From Pseudomonadaceae bacterium (GTDB lineage: Bacteria > Pseudomonadota > Alphaproteobacteria > UBA2136 > UBA6156): 64,000 nucleotides of DNA. Positions 26,397-35,160 of the stretch are shown piece after piece. Made by a program: the position numbers and the translations under genes. Location: assembly GCA_024236095.1 (NCBI GenBank), contig JACKLD010000012.1, positions 310,001 through 374,000 of the forward strand. The letters run 5' to 3'. Under the pieces are notes generated by a model. It had not been told where the DNA came from and did not search any database. It saw only the letters and a program-made list of their open reading frames with translations. The number at the start of each line of letters is the position of its first letter. The stretch's first letter is position 1.

Positions 26397-26698
26397 ATCA
26401 AAGATGGCAGGGAATCAACCCCCACATCCCGCTCCCGCGCCACCATCGCCACCCGCTGTTGCCCGGGAACATCCCGCGGCATTTCAGGCATTGGCAAACG
26501 TTCAACTGTCAAGCTCAATGCCGAGGCCGAGCGTCCTGCCAAAACATGCCGCTCACAGACAGGAAGCGCGCGACATCCGGCCAAATAAAGCGGAAAATTC
26601 GACACGCCCGGCACAACCAGCCAAAACGCCGCAGCCGCCACCGCACTACGCGGATGCTTCTTCCCCCATACGATTGTTTCAGCCAGATACTCCCTCAT
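26393..26698 (-). CDS. Small membrane-anchored protein after yidC
   Basis: A 101-residue protein beginning MREYLAETIVWGKKHPRS, with a hydrophobic stretch AVAAAAFWLVVPGVSNFPLYL (given in part) at about residues 20-40, then a polar tail with a few Cys. It starts 9 nt after the yidC stop with an AGAGG site, so it belongs to the rpmH-rnpA-yidD-yidC operon. Not recognised. Confidence 0.55.
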   Translation of the reverse strand: MREYLAETIVWGKKHPRSAVAAAAFWLVVPGVSNFPLYLAGCRALPVCERHVLAGRSASALSLTVERLPMPEMPRDVPGQQRVAMVARERDVGVDSLPSLM

Positions 26699-26706
26699 CT
26701 CTGCCT

Positions 26707-28335
26707 CTAAATCGCCTTGTCTTTCCGCATGATGTACGCCTGCTGGGCGATGCTCAACACGTTGTTCACCAGCCAGTACCACACCAACGCGGCGGGGAAC
26801 CACAGAAACATGAAGGTGAACATCACCGGCATCCATTTAAACACCATCGCCTGCGCGGGGTCGGCCGGCGGTGGGTTCAGACGCATCTGCACCCACATGC
26901 TGGCGCCCATCAACACCGGAAGGATGAACAGCGGGTCGGCCACGCTCATGTCGTGCACCCATAGGTCAAGCGGCCACAACTCGGGCGCGGCATGACGGAA
27001 CTCAAACGCCAAAAGCACCACCTTATACATGGCAAAAAAGACCGGTATCTGGATCAACATCGGCCAACAGCCAGAAAGCGGATTCACCTTCTCGCGCTGG
27101 TACAGCTTCATCATTTCCAGCGCCAAATCCTGCTGGTTGTCTTTCATCCGCTCGCGCAACGCTTCCATTTGCGGCTGCAGCTTCTTCATCTTGGCCATGG
27201 CGTGGTAGCTCTTGTTGGCCAGCGGGAAGGTCACAATCTTCAACAGCAAGGTCAGCAAAAACAACGCCACCGCCCAACTGCCTGTCAGATCGTGGCACCA
27301 CAGCAGCACGCGGTAAAACGGGCGCGCCAACATGCGGAACCACCCCCAGTCAATCGCCCGCTCCAAATCATGCCCCACCGCCAGCAACGCATCTTCCTGC
27401 TTCGGCCCGGCATAAACAGAGAACTCGTACGCGGCCTCGCCGCCCGCAGGCACCACCAATCCCTCACCTTTCAGCCCCACGGTGGCCAAGGGCCTGCCAT
27501 CCAGCTGCCCGCCCTTGAACACCCGCGTCACCTCCTGCCCTTCCGGCGGCACCAACGCAGTGAGGAAATACTGGCTGGCAATGCCCCACCAGCCCCCCTT
27601 GCCGCCAAGGGTCAAGCTCCCCTTGCCCTTGGCAATGTCATCAAAATCCCCCTCATACAACAAGGCTTCGTCATCATCACGCACAACCCCCATCGGCCCC
27701 AGATGGTTCACAAAACTGCTCATTTCACCCGGCAAGCCACCACCCAGCCGATGCGCCTGCGCATACGGGGTCACCGTCACCGGCAACGCAGCGGTGTTGC
27801 GCACCACATCGCGCACCCGCACCGTGTAGGTTTCGGCATCCAGCCAGATATCCCGTACAAAGCTCTGGCCGCTGCCGTTGTCAAAGGCCAAGCGCACACG
27901 GTCATCCTGCCGCCCCTGCACCTGCCAGCGCGCTCCGCTGCCCGGCGCCGCAATCCCCGCCCCCAGCCAGCCGCTTTCCACATACTCGGGGTGGGTGCCA
28001 TCCACATGCAGCTGGGCATATCCCAGCGCATCACTTTGGGTCACCGTGAAATTCTTCAACACCAGCGCGTCAAACCGCCCGCCCACCGGGTTCAGGCCCA
28101 GCTTCATGCGATCATTTTCCAGCACAACCAGCTCTTCCATTTGCGAAACCTTGGCCGCAGGCTCACTCACTTCCACCGCCACATCGGCGGGCGCCACCGC
28201 CTGTTCCAACGCCTGTTCGGGCGGCGCGGTGCGCCATCCCGCTCCCAGCAGCTCAAAGCCCAGCAACACCACCAAACTGATCACCACCGCCAACATCAAC
28301 CGCGTGGTTTGTGCCTTGTCTTGCGGGTCAAGCAT
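26707..28335 (-). CDS. yidC: Membrane protein insertase YidC
   Basis: A 542-residue insertase for Sec-dependent and independent inner-membrane proteins. N-terminal anchor (LMLAVVISLVVLLGFELLG), a large periplasmic domain (about 50-330), then the conserved core: LLKIVTFPLANKSYHAMAKMKKLQP, MKLYQREKVNPLSGCWPMLIQIPVFFA (split here by motif), and C-terminal helices ending in NNVLSIAQQAYIMRK. The start follows AAGGA at 8 nt and overlaps yidD by 8 nt. Confidence 0.95.
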   Translation of the reverse strand: MLDPQDKAQTTRLMLAVVISLVVLLGFELLGAGWRTAPPEQALEQAVAPADVAVEVSEPAAKVSQMEELVVLENDRMKLGLNPVGGRFDALVLKNFTVTQSDALGYAQLHVDGTHPEYVESGWLGAGIAAPGSGARWQVQGRQDDRVRLAFDNGSGQSFVRDIWLDAETYTVRVRDVVRNTAALPVTVTPYAQAHRLGGGLPGEMSSFVNHLGPMGVVRDDDEALLYEGDFDDIAKGKGSLTLGGKGGWWGIASQYFLTALVPPEGQEVTRVFKGGQLDGRPLATVGLKGEGLVVPAGGEAAYEFSVYAGPKQEDALLAVGHDLERAIDWGWFRMLARPFYRVLLWCHDLTGSWAVALFLLTLLLKIVTFPLANKSYHAMAKMKKLQPQMEALRERMKDNQQDLALEMMKLYQREKVNPLSGCWPMLIQIPVFFAMYKVVLLAFEFRHAAPELWPLDLWVHDMSVADPLFILPVLMGASMWVQMRLNPPPADPAQAMVFKWMPVMFTFMFLWFPAALVWYWLVNNVLSIAQQAYIMRKDKAI

Positions 28336-28603
28336 GAGGAATATCCTTCTTTCTCTTGCAACAGCGCGGAAGATGCCACTCATCCGGCACGGGGTCAAAC
28401 GCTCCCTGCACGACACTGCCGCCAAAAGGACCACACCGCGCCACCCGCAACATCCCCATCAACACCCCTTTGCCCACGCCGTGCTTCAACACCGCCTGCC
28501 GCGCATATTCGCTGCAACTGGGCTGAAACCGGCACTGCCGCCCCAACCAGTACGAGAGCGTCAACTGATACCCCCGTATCACCGCCGCCACCAAGCGCCT
28601 CAC
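28328..28603 (-). CDS. yidD: Membrane protein insertion efficiency factor YidD
   Basis: A 91-residue YidD with the family core YQLTLSYWLGRQCRFQPSCSEYA, three conserved Cys, and GPFGGSVVQGAFDPVP. It overlaps rnpA by 4 nt and yidC by 8 nt, the usual order. Confidence 0.93.
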   Translation of the reverse strand: MRRLVAAVIRGYQLTLSYWLGRQCRFQPSCSEYARQAVLKHGVGKGVLMGMLRVARCGPFGGSVVQGAFDPVPDEWHLPRCCKRKKDIPHA

Positions 28604-28956
28604 GCTTTTTCCCTCACCTCGGCCATCGCCTTCCCCATATCCTTCTCCAAATATTTGAAATCAATCTCCAACACCGCACGCCGCGCCACAAAATTCAGCC
28701 ACAAGCCTTCCGGAAGCTCCGCGTTCGGGTTCAACCGCACCACCTTGTCAAAGCACGCCCGCAACCGACGCTTGGCGCGGTTGCGCTTCACCGCATTGCC
28801 CACGCCCTTGGTGCTGGCCGTATAGCCCACACAAACCCCACATTCCCCTTCCTGCACCGCATACTGCACCACAAAACCCTGCGTACTCACGCGCAAGCCA
28901 TGTTCTTTCAGGAACACAAAATCCGTCCGTTTGCGTAAAGTCGCTACCGTCACCAT
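28600..28956 (-). CDS. rnpA: Ribonuclease P protein component
   Basis: A 118-residue protein with the RNA-binding RNR motif in VKRNRAKRRLRACFDKVV. It assists the RNase P RNA in 5' maturation of tRNAs. The ATG at 28956 is preferred over one 6 nt upstream because GAGG is then spaced 7 nt. Confidence 0.9.
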   Translation of the reverse strand: MVTVATLRKRTDFVFLKEHGLRVSTQGFVVQYAVQEGECGVCVGYTASTKGVGNAVKRNRAKRRLRACFDKVVRLNPNAELPEGLWLNFVARRAVLEIDFKYLEKDMGKAMAEVREKA

Positions 28957-29015
28957 GCCCATTCCTCTAGCAAAAAACCCCGCCATTGGCGAGGTCTTTC
29001 AAAACGTGTCCAACC

Positions 29016-29156
29016 TTAAGCGCTCAAACGCTTCCGCCCTTTGGCGCGACGACGGCTCAATACCTTGCGGCCATCGGCGGTTTGCATGCGCACGCGGAAG
29101 CCGTGACGGTTCTTGCGCACGCGCTTGCTGGGCTGGTAAGTGCGTTTGGTGGCCAT
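29016..29156 (-). CDS. rpmH: Ribosomal protein L34
   Basis: A 46-residue, very basic protein beginning MATKRTYQPSKRVRKNRHGF and ending KGRKRLSA, a full match to the bL34 pattern. GAGGAG ribosome site. It heads the rpmH-rnpA-yidD-yidC operon. Confidence 0.95.
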   Translation of the reverse strand: MATKRTYQPSKRVRKNRHGFRVRMQTADGRKVLSRRRAKGRKRLSA

Positions 29157-29300
29157 GGTTCAACTCCTCATAAAATGGTCTGTTGGGCGCAATTGCCACA
29201 GAATGCCCGCCACGTCAACACCCAAATGCACCCTCCCCTTGACGCGCCCCGCCAACTCGCTGAAAGTGCCCCCAAGCAAGATACAAGAGGTTTTCGTCCC

Positions 29301-29813
29301 ATGCGCCCCGCCACCAACCTGTTTGCCGTCATCGCCGCCACCGCCGTCATTCTGGCTGTAGTGGTCTATGGCGGACGTCTCATCCTCACCGGCACGCTGG
29401 TTGCCCAAGCCGAGGAACCGCAGATCCTCGTCAGCGCCAACGCCGCGGCCGCCACCCCTGCCGCAGAGGCCACCCCGTTCGACCCCGCCACCTATGTGGC
29501 CGATGCCACCAACGGCGCCAAAATCGCCGGAAAGTGCAAGGCCTGCCATACATTCGAGAGCGGCGGCCCCAACCGCACCGGCCCCAACCTGTGGGGCATC
29601 GTCGACACACCCATCACCCATGCCGAAGGCTTTACCTACTCCCCCGCCATGGTGGCCTACAAAGATGCCCACGGCACCTGGAGCGAAGACAACCTGAACA
29701 CCTACCTTGAAAACCCGCGCGGCGTGGTGGAAGGCACCAAGATGCAGTTTGCAGGCATCAAATCCCCCGCCGACCGCGCCGACCTCATCGCCTACCTGAA
29801 AACCCTGAAATAA
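29301..29813 (+). CDS. Membrane-anchored cytochrome c (CycM/c2-like)
   Basis: A 170-residue class I cytochrome c. Uncleaved-looking N-terminal anchor (LFAVIAATAVILAVVVYGG), an Ala/Pro-rich linker, then the heme site CKACH (Cys79, Cys82, His83) and the likely Met ligand Met148 in GTKMQFAG. GPNLWGIVDTP and ADRADLIAYLKTL are family blocks. It probably shuttles electrons between the bc1 complex and a terminal oxidase at the periplasmic face. AAGAGG ribosome site. Confidence 0.88.
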   Translation: MRPATNLFAVIAATAVILAVVVYGGRLILTGTLVAQAEEPQILVSANAAAATPAAEATPFDPATYVADATNGAKIAGKCKACHTFESGGPNRTGPNLWGIVDTPITHAEGFTYSPAMVAYKDAHGTWSEDNLNTYLENPRGVVEGTKMQFAGIKSPADRADLIAYLKTLK

Positions 29814-29819
29814 GGTAAC

Positions 29820-30401
29820 ATGCCAGCCATGACACAACATTCCAGCATTTTCGAACACTCCAACACTCCAACACTCCAACATTCCCAAAGCGGAGCAATG
29901 TTCGGGCTCGACGCCCGTATCGCCTTGGCCATCTTCGGCCTGCTCTCGGTGGTGGCGGGCGTGGCGGCCATCAACGTGCTGGGCACCGCCAGCGTCACCG
30001 CACTGGTCACCGAGCTCACCAACATGAAGAAAGCCTACCAAGAGTTCCACCTCTCCACCGGCGAGCACACCACCCGCTTTCTCGACCTTGTCGACGACCA
30101 GTCCGGCATCATCGGCTGGAACGGCCCCTATGTCGATCTCCTCTCCGACAAATCCCGCCAGTACGGCATCTATTCGCTGGTAGAAGGCCGGCAGGATGTC
30201 GCCGGCGTCCCGCCCATGGAGTGCGACGGCGCGGGCATCTGCGGCGTCTGGCTGAAACTCTCCAAGGTGAAAGACACCCTCGCCGCCAACGTGGATGAAT
30301 CGCTGGACGGGGAAAAAACCCCCAACAGCGGCGTTTTGCGTATCGAGGCCGTCCCTGGCCAAACCGACGACATCTACTTCCTCATCGGCGCCCGCAACTA
30401 A
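29820..30401 (+). CDS. Pilin-like/pseudopilin-like membrane protein
   Basis: A 193-residue reading frame, or 167 residues from the ATG at 29898. A pilin-like N-terminus MFGLDARIALAIFGLLSVVAG is followed by helical NMKKAYQEFHL and a globular tail with one disulfide-like Cys pair (ECDGAGICGVW). It lacks the canonical G-FTLxE processing motif, so assignment to type IV or II systems is by helix pattern only. The first start (after AAGG) would add an odd leader encoded by an 8-bp tandem repeat. Six nt follow the cytochrome gene. Confidence 0.6.
   Translation: MPAMTQHSSIFEHSNTPTLQHSQSGAMFGLDARIALAIFGLLSVVAGVAAINVLGTASVTALVTELTNMKKAYQEFHLSTGEHTTRFLDLVDDQSGIIGWNGPYVDLLSDKSRQYGIYSLVEGRQDVAGVPPMECDGAGICGVWLKLSKVKDTLAANVDESLDGEKTPNSGVLRIEAVPGQTDDIYFLIGARN
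29854..29885 (+). repeat. 8-bp tandem repeat (AACACTCC)3 plus one variant
   Basis: Three exact AACACTCC units and a fourth AACATTCC, in the leader or N-terminal codons of the pilin-like gene. Unit length is not a multiple of three. Confidence 0.85.
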
Positions 30402-30410
30402 AATCCGCAG

Positions 30411-30504
30411 GCGTCATTCCAGCCCCGCCAAGCCGAATCAACGGCGGTTGACAGACAGCTGGGGCAGGGGAACGAGGCGGAGACCAACGCGACGCGTAAT
30501 CCGG
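30411..30504. repeat. Dispersed repeat, mosaic form
   Basis: GCGTCATTCCAGCCCCGCCAAG, GTTGACAGACAGCTGG as in the copy at 24850, then the module CGAGGCGGAGACCAACGC and GACGCGTAATCC as at 10590. Confidence 0.75.
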
Positions 30505-30560
30505 CCCCCCAACACACATCCTCCCCTGCCACCCTTTCCCACGCGCGCGCAGGTAAAACC

Positions 30561-30589
30561 TGTTGACACCCTCCCCCCTTCCCCCGTAC
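30561..30589 (+). promoter_or_regulatory. Promoter of topA, near-leaderless
   Basis: TTGACA-N17-TACTCC with the topA ATG 10 nt after the -10. No Shine-Dalgarno. Confidence 0.5.
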
Positions 30590-30599
30590 TCCTAACCCC

Positions 30600-32846
30600 A
30601 TGTCAAACCATGCCGTCATCGTCGTCGAGAGTCCTGCAAAAGGCAAAACCATCGAAAAATACCTGGGCCCCGGCTACAAGGTGCTGGCCAGCTACGGCCA
30701 CATCCGCGATTTGCCCAGCAAGGACGGCAGCGTCGACGTGGATAACGATTTTGCCATGCATTACAGCGTCAACAAAGACAGCGAAAAGAACATCAAGGCC
30801 ATCATGAGCGAGCTCAAAAAGGCCGACACCCTCTATCTGGCGACCGACCCGGACCGCGAGGGAGAAGCCATCGCCTGGCACGTATGGGAAGAGGTCAAAC
30901 GCCGCGACCCCAAGCTGGCACTGAAACTTTCCGTCCACCGCAGCACCTTTGAAGAAATCACCAAATCGGCCATCCAAAACGCCATCGCCCACCCGCGAGA
31001 ACTCAGCCTCAACCTCATCAACGCGCAACAAGCCCGCCGCGCACTCGATTATCTGGTGGGCTTCAACCTCAGCCCCGTGCTGTGGCGCAAGGTGAAAGGC
31101 GGCCTCTCCGCAGGCCGCGTGCAAAGCGTGGCGCTGCGCCTCATCTGCGAACGCGAGAACGAAATCGAGGCCTTCCGCCCCGAAGAATACTGGAGCATCC
31201 ACGGCGCCTTCACCACGCCGGACGGCAAGCCGCTCCCCGCCAATCTGGTGCAATACAACGGCAGCAAGGTGGAGAAGTTCTCCTTCACCAACGAGGCCGA
31301 CGCCACCGCCGCCGTCGCCGCGCTGGGCAAAGAGTCCTATGCCGTCACCGACTTGGAAAAGGCCGAGAAGCGCCGCTTCCCCGCCGCGCCCTTCACCACC
31401 AGCACCCTGCAACAAGAGGCCGCGCGCAAACTGGGTTTTGCCGCCCGCCGCACCATGATGGCCGCCCAACGCCTGTATGAGGCCGGGCACATCACCTACA
31501 TGCGTACCGATTCGGTGAACCTCGCCACCGAAGCCGTCGCCAAACTGCGCAGCCATATCGAGAAGAAATACGGCAAAAACTACCTGCCCGCCCAACCGCT
31601 GGCCTACAAATCCAAACAAAAAAACGCGCAAGAGGCCCACGAAGCCATCCGCCCCACCGACCCGACCACCTCCCATGCAGGCGCCGACGACGACCAAAAC
31701 CGCCTCTACCAACTCATCCTCCAACGCACCGTGGCCTGCCAGATGACGCCTGCGCGTCTGGAGCAAACCACCATCACCGTGGGCGGCGGCACCCACCGTT
31801 TCCGCGCCACCGGCAGCGTCATCCTCTTCCCCGGATTTTTGAGTGTCTACCAAGAGGGCCGCGACGACGACACAGCCGATGATGACGACAAAATCCTCCC
31901 CGCCGTGAAAGAAGGCGACAAACTGGCCACCCAAAACATCACCACCGACCAGCACTTTACCGAGCCCCCACCCCGCTACAGTGAAGCCACCTTGGTGAAA
32001 ACGCTTGAAGAATACGGCATCGGCCGCCCCTCCACCTTTGCCAGCATCATCTCCACCATCCAGGACAGGGGCTACGTGCGGCTCGAGAAAAAACGCTTTT
32101 TCCCGGAAGACGTCGGCCGCGTGGTCAACAAGTTCCTCACCGAGCACTTCACCCAGTATGTGGATTACAACTTCACCGCCAACATGGAAGACGAACTCGA
32201 CGCCATCGCCGAGGGCGACATCAACTGGAAAACCACCCTCAAGAAGTTCTGGCAACCTTTCAAAACGCTGGTCGACGACAAAATCGAGAGCGTCAAAAAG
32301 TCCGACGTCACCACCGAGGCCACCGGCGAAATGTGCCCCGAATGCGGCAAGCACGAGCTGGTGTACCGCCTAGGCCGCTACGGCAAGTTCAAGGGCTGCT
32401 CCGGCTACCCGGAATGCAGCTATATCGAGAAGAACGAATCCGCTGCCCCCGCCGCGCAATCCACCGGCATCCCCTGCCCCTCCTGCAAGGAAGGCGAACT
32501 GCTGAAACGAACCAGCCGCATGGGCAAAATCTTTTACGGCTGCAACCGCTACCCGGATTGCAAATACGCCGTGTGGGACGCCCCCCAACAGGTCACCTGC
32601 CCGGATTGTAACTGGCCGATTACCGTCACCAAAATCAGCAAGAAATACGGCGAATGGCACCGCTGCCCGCAGCCCGACTGCGACTGGAACGACAACGCCG
32701 AAGCCGCTGCCGCCACCGCCGCCTTCCGCACCCGCTTCACCAAGGCCAAAGAAGCCAAAGCCGCCGCCAAGACCAAAACCAAACCAAAGGCAAAACCCAA
32801 AACCACCGGCAAGGCTAAATCCAAGTCTCCATCAAAGGCCAAGTAA
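30600..32846 (+). CDS. topA: DNA topoisomerase I
   Basis: A 748-residue type IA topoisomerase that relaxes negative supercoils. TOPRIM domain at the N-terminus (VVESPAKGKTIEKYLG; TDPDREGEAIAWH with the metal-binding acidic residues). The catalytic Tyr is residue 300 in HITYMRTDS. The C-terminal zinc-ribbon-like repeats are CPECGK...YPECSY, CPSCKE...YPDCKY and CPDCNW...QPDCDW. The tail is Lys/Ala-rich. Shorter than E. coli TopA (865). Terminator follows. Confidence 0.95.
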   Translation: MSNHAVIVVESPAKGKTIEKYLGPGYKVLASYGHIRDLPSKDGSVDVDNDFAMHYSVNKDSEKNIKAIMSELKKADTLYLATDPDREGEAIAWHVWEEVKRRDPKLALKLSVHRSTFEEITKSAIQNAIAHPRELSLNLINAQQARRALDYLVGFNLSPVLWRKVKGGLSAGRVQSVALRLICERENEIEAFRPEEYWSIHGAFTTPDGKPLPANLVQYNGSKVEKFSFTNEADATAAVAALGKESYAVTDLEKAEKRRFPAAPFTTSTLQQEAARKLGFAARRTMMAAQRLYEAGHITYMRTDSVNLATEAVAKLRSHIEKKYGKNYLPAQPLAYKSKQKNAQEAHEAIRPTDPTTSHAGADDDQNRLYQLILQRTVACQMTPARLEQTTITVGGGTHRFRATGSVILFPGFLSVYQEGRDDDTADDDDKILPAVKEGDKLATQNITTDQHFTEPPPRYSEATLVKTLEEYGIGRPSTFASIISTIQDRGYVRLEKKRFFPEDVGRVVNKFLTEHFTQYVDYNFTANMEDELDAIAEGDINWKTTLKKFWQPFKTLVDDKIESVKKSDVTTEATGEMCPECGKHELVYRLGRYGKFKGCSGYPECSYIEKNESAAPAAQSTGIPCPSCKEGELLKRTSRMGKIFYGCNRYPDCKYAVWDAPQQVTCPDCNWPITVTKISKKYGEWHRCPQPDCDWNDNAEAAAATAAFRTRFTKAKEAKAAAKTKTKPKAKPKTTGKAKSKSPSKAK

Positions 32847-32849
32847 ACA

Positions 32850-32870
32850 GACGGCCCCTCTGGGGCCGTC
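32850..32870. terminator. Terminator hairpin between topA and pyrH
   Basis: GACGGCCCC-TCT-GGGGCCGTC followed by ATTT. Convergent genes; probably serves topA. Confidence 0.65.
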
Positions 32871-32900
32871 ATTTAGAATCGTCAAAGCTATTCCCCTCCA

Positions 32901-33656
32901 TTACTTCACCACCGTACACTTCGCCTTCCCGGCCAGCGCGGCAGATACCTGCCCCACCTTGCACACCATCAACGGCAGCTTGTGCTCACGACATAACGCC
33001 ACAGCAGCGCCATCCATCACCTTCAGGTCGTCCACCAACACGTCTTTGTAGGAAATCTTCGACAAATGCTTGGCCTTTTTATCCTTCATCGGGTCACGGT
33101 CGTAAATACCGTCCACCTTGCTGGCCTTGATCAGCAGGTCGGCACCAATTTCAATCGCGCGCAACGCGCCGGCACTGTCGGTGGTGAAGAACGGGTTCCC
33201 CGTCCCCGCCGCAAAGATGATGAGCCGCCCCTTCTCCATGTGCCGCATCGCACGGCGGCGGATATACGGCTCGCACATCGCAAACACGCTCACCGCGCTC
33301 ATCACGCGGGTGTCCACGCCCTGCGCTTCCAACATGCTTTGCAACGCCAGCGCGTTGATGACCGTCGCCAGCATCCCCATTTGGTGGGCCTGCGCGGGCG
33401 CAATCCCCATTTTGGCCACTTCGGCGCCCCGAATCATATTCCCCCCGCCAATCACCACGCCCACCTGCACGCCCAGCTTTTGCAGCCCCTTCAATTCGGC
33501 GGCGATCTCTTTAATCGCCCCAACATCCAAAATCTCATGGTCATGGCCTTTTTTCAGGCCTTCCAACCCCGCCAGACGCTCACCGCTCACCTTCACCAGC
33601 ACGCGTTTATAGGGGAGTTTCTTCGCCGTCGTTTTCTTCGCAACCTTGCCTGCCAT
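32901..33656 (-). CDS. pyrH: UMP kinase
   Basis: A 251-residue amino-acid-kinase-fold enzyme that phosphorylates UMP to UDP. It has a short Lys-rich N-terminal extension, then YKRVLVKVSGERLAG, GVVIGGGNMIRG, IIFAAGTGNPFFTTDSAGALRA (in part) and ASKVDGIYDRDPMKD. The ATG at 33656 has AAGGA at 8 nt; an ATG 6 nt upstream is too close. pyrH follows tsf as in many bacteria, but with a small extra gene between. Confidence 0.94.
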   Translation of the reverse strand: MAGKVAKKTTAKKLPYKRVLVKVSGERLAGLEGLKKGHDHEILDVGAIKEIAAELKGLQKLGVQVGVVIGGGNMIRGAEVAKMGIAPAQAHQMGMLATVINALALQSMLEAQGVDTRVMSAVSVFAMCEPYIRRRAMRHMEKGRLIIFAAGTGNPFFTTDSAGALRAIEIGADLLIKASKVDGIYDRDPMKDKKAKHLSKISYKDVLVDDLKVMDGAAVALCREHKLPLMVCKVGQVSAALAGKAKCTVVK

Positions 33657-33722
33657 CGCCATATTCCTTCTTGATTGCCCCAAGGCTGCCGCAGCCCTTA
33701 CCCAACGTCAACCTTGCCGCCC

Positions 33723-33754
33723 AAAAAAGCCGCCCCCACGGGGCGGCCTTTTTT
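33723..33754. terminator. Bidirectional intrinsic terminator
   Basis: AAAAAAGCCGCCCC-CAC-GGGGCGGC-CTTTTTT type stem with A and T tracts on both sides, upstream of pyrH and downstream of the small gene. Confidence 0.8.
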
Positions 33755-33764
33755 GGGCTGTTTA

Positions 33765-34034
33765 TCAGTCTCCACGCCCAGACCACTTCGCAAACGACGA
33801 AACACTCGCCCCCTCGTGCACAGGGTCTCCGGTAAACAGCCGCCCACGTTTGGCCCCCATCGCCGTACCGTTACGGGCCTCAAACTCCGCCTTGCTCACC
33901 CCGCCAACGCAGTAACGGTAACTACCGTCCAATTTCATGTTCGGGTCAAACCACTGCCCCAAAGCCTCCAAACGTGCCTGTTCGGGGCTCACACGGCTTT
34001 CGCCGGTCACTTCAGCTACTTGTTTTCTGGCCAT
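33765..34034 (-). CDS. Small hypothetical protein
   Basis: An 89-residue basic, soluble-looking protein with AGGAGG 7 nt before the ATG. It contains DPNMKLDGSYRYCVGGVSK and ends FAKWSGRGD. It lies between tsf and pyrH and is followed by a terminator. Not recognised. Confidence 0.65.
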   Translation of the reverse strand: MARKQVAEVTGESRVSPEQARLEALGQWFDPNMKLDGSYRYCVGGVSKAEFEARNGTAMGAKRGRLFTGDPVHEGASVSSFAKWSGRGD

Positions 34035-34092
34035 CCCAGTTCCTCCTGTTACCGTTCGTCTTCCCAATGTAAGACCCTTCCGGCCAAATACA

Positions 34093-34112
34093 AGGGGGCC
34101 CGCAAGCCCCCT
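34093..34112. other. Hairpin between tsf and the small gene
   Basis: AGGGGGC-CCGCAA-GCCCCCT with no T tract; possibly an attenuating or mRNA-stabilising stem. Confidence 0.4.
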
Positions 34113-34129
34113 CGCACACAGCGCAAATG

Positions 34130-35017
34130 TTAAGCCGCGCTCACCGCCGCTGCCACTTCAGCCGCAAAGTCGCTCTCTTGCTTCTCAACACCTTCACCGA
34201 GGCCAAAGCGTACAAACGCCGCCACGCTGGCACCGGCGGCGGCATCGGCCACCACTTTGCCCACGGTGCGGTCGGGGTCCATCACAAAGGGTTGCTCCAC
34301 CAGACAGCTCTCTTGCAAGAACTTGTTGACGCGGCCTTCCACCATCTTGGCAATCACCGCGTCCGGCTTGCCGCTTTCCTTGGCTTGGGCTTCGTAAATG
34401 GCCTTTTCACGGGCCAACACGTCTTGGTCGATGCTGTTGCGGTCAAGCGCCTGCGGGTTGCTGGCGGCCACGTGCATCGCCACTTGCTTGGCCACGTCGG
34501 CCACGTCTTTGTCGGCTTGCACGGCGGCCAGCACGGCAATTTTCCCGCCCATGTGGTTGTAGGCGCCCACGGTGCCGCTGCCCACTTCAAGCATTGCGGC
34601 GCGACGCAACGTCATGTTTTCGCCAATGGTGGCAATCAGCTCGGTCAACTTTTCGCCCACGGTCTTGCCGTCCATCGGCAGGGCCTTGATGGCCTCCACG
34701 TCACCACTGCCGTTCTCCAGCGCCAATTGCGCCACTTGCTTCACGAAGCCGGAAAACTGCTCGTTCTTGGCGGCAAAATCGGTTTCGCTGTTGATCTCGA
34801 TCACCACGCCACGGGTGCCGCCGCTTACCGCCCAGGCAATGCCTTCGCTGGCCACGCGGCCACTTTTCTTGGCAGCCTTGGCCATGCCTTTTTCACGCAG
34901 CCAGTCCACGGCCTTTTCCATGTCGCCGCCCACTTCGTCCAGCGCCTTTTTCACGTCGCCGAAGGCGGCACCGGTCTTGTCGCGCAGTTCTTTTACCATT
35001 TGCGGAGTCACGGCCAT
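34130..35017 (-). CDS. tsf: Elongation factor Ts
   Basis: A 295-residue EF-Ts, the nucleotide-exchange factor for EF-Tu. N-terminal UBA-like domain VKELRDKTGAAFGDVKKALDE, then the conserved core INSETDFAAKNEQF and the dimerisation part with KFLQESCLVEQPFV. The ATG at 35017 is chosen because AAGGA is 7 nt upstream. It is separated from rpsB by an unusually long 730-bp gap with structured repeats. Confidence 0.95.
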   Translation of the reverse strand: MAVTPQMVKELRDKTGAAFGDVKKALDEVGGDMEKAVDWLREKGMAKAAKKSGRVASEGIAWAVSGGTRGVVIEINSETDFAAKNEQFSGFVKQVAQLALENGSGDVEAIKALPMDGKTVGEKLTELIATIGENMTLRRAAMLEVGSGTVGAYNHMGGKIAVLAAVQADKDVADVAKQVAMHVAASNPQALDRNSIDQDVLAREKAIYEAQAKESGKPDAVIAKMVEGRVNKFLQESCLVEQPFVMDPDRTVGKVVADAAAGASVAAFVRFGLGEGVEKQESDFAAEVAAAVSAA

Positions 35018-35160
35018 GGTCATATCCTTTCGTTTACGGGGTTCAATCTGGCCCGCACCATACCCATTTTGCCCAAAAAGGCAAGAGGAAACGCCGCCAA
35101 AAATACCCCCCAAGCCACCCAGCCTCCCCAAGCCCGCCCGAAGCCCCCGGAGGAGGGGGA

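Noticed and set aside
29854..29885. Sequencing artefact instead of a genuine microsatellite
   Set aside because: The last unit carries a distinct base change and flanks are normal, so a real repeat is more likely; copy number still needs read-level confirmation.
28986..30362. Long antisense frame opposite the cytochrome c and pilin-like genes
   Set aside because: Shadow frame; the plus-strand genes have a heme site, membrane helices and ribosome sites.
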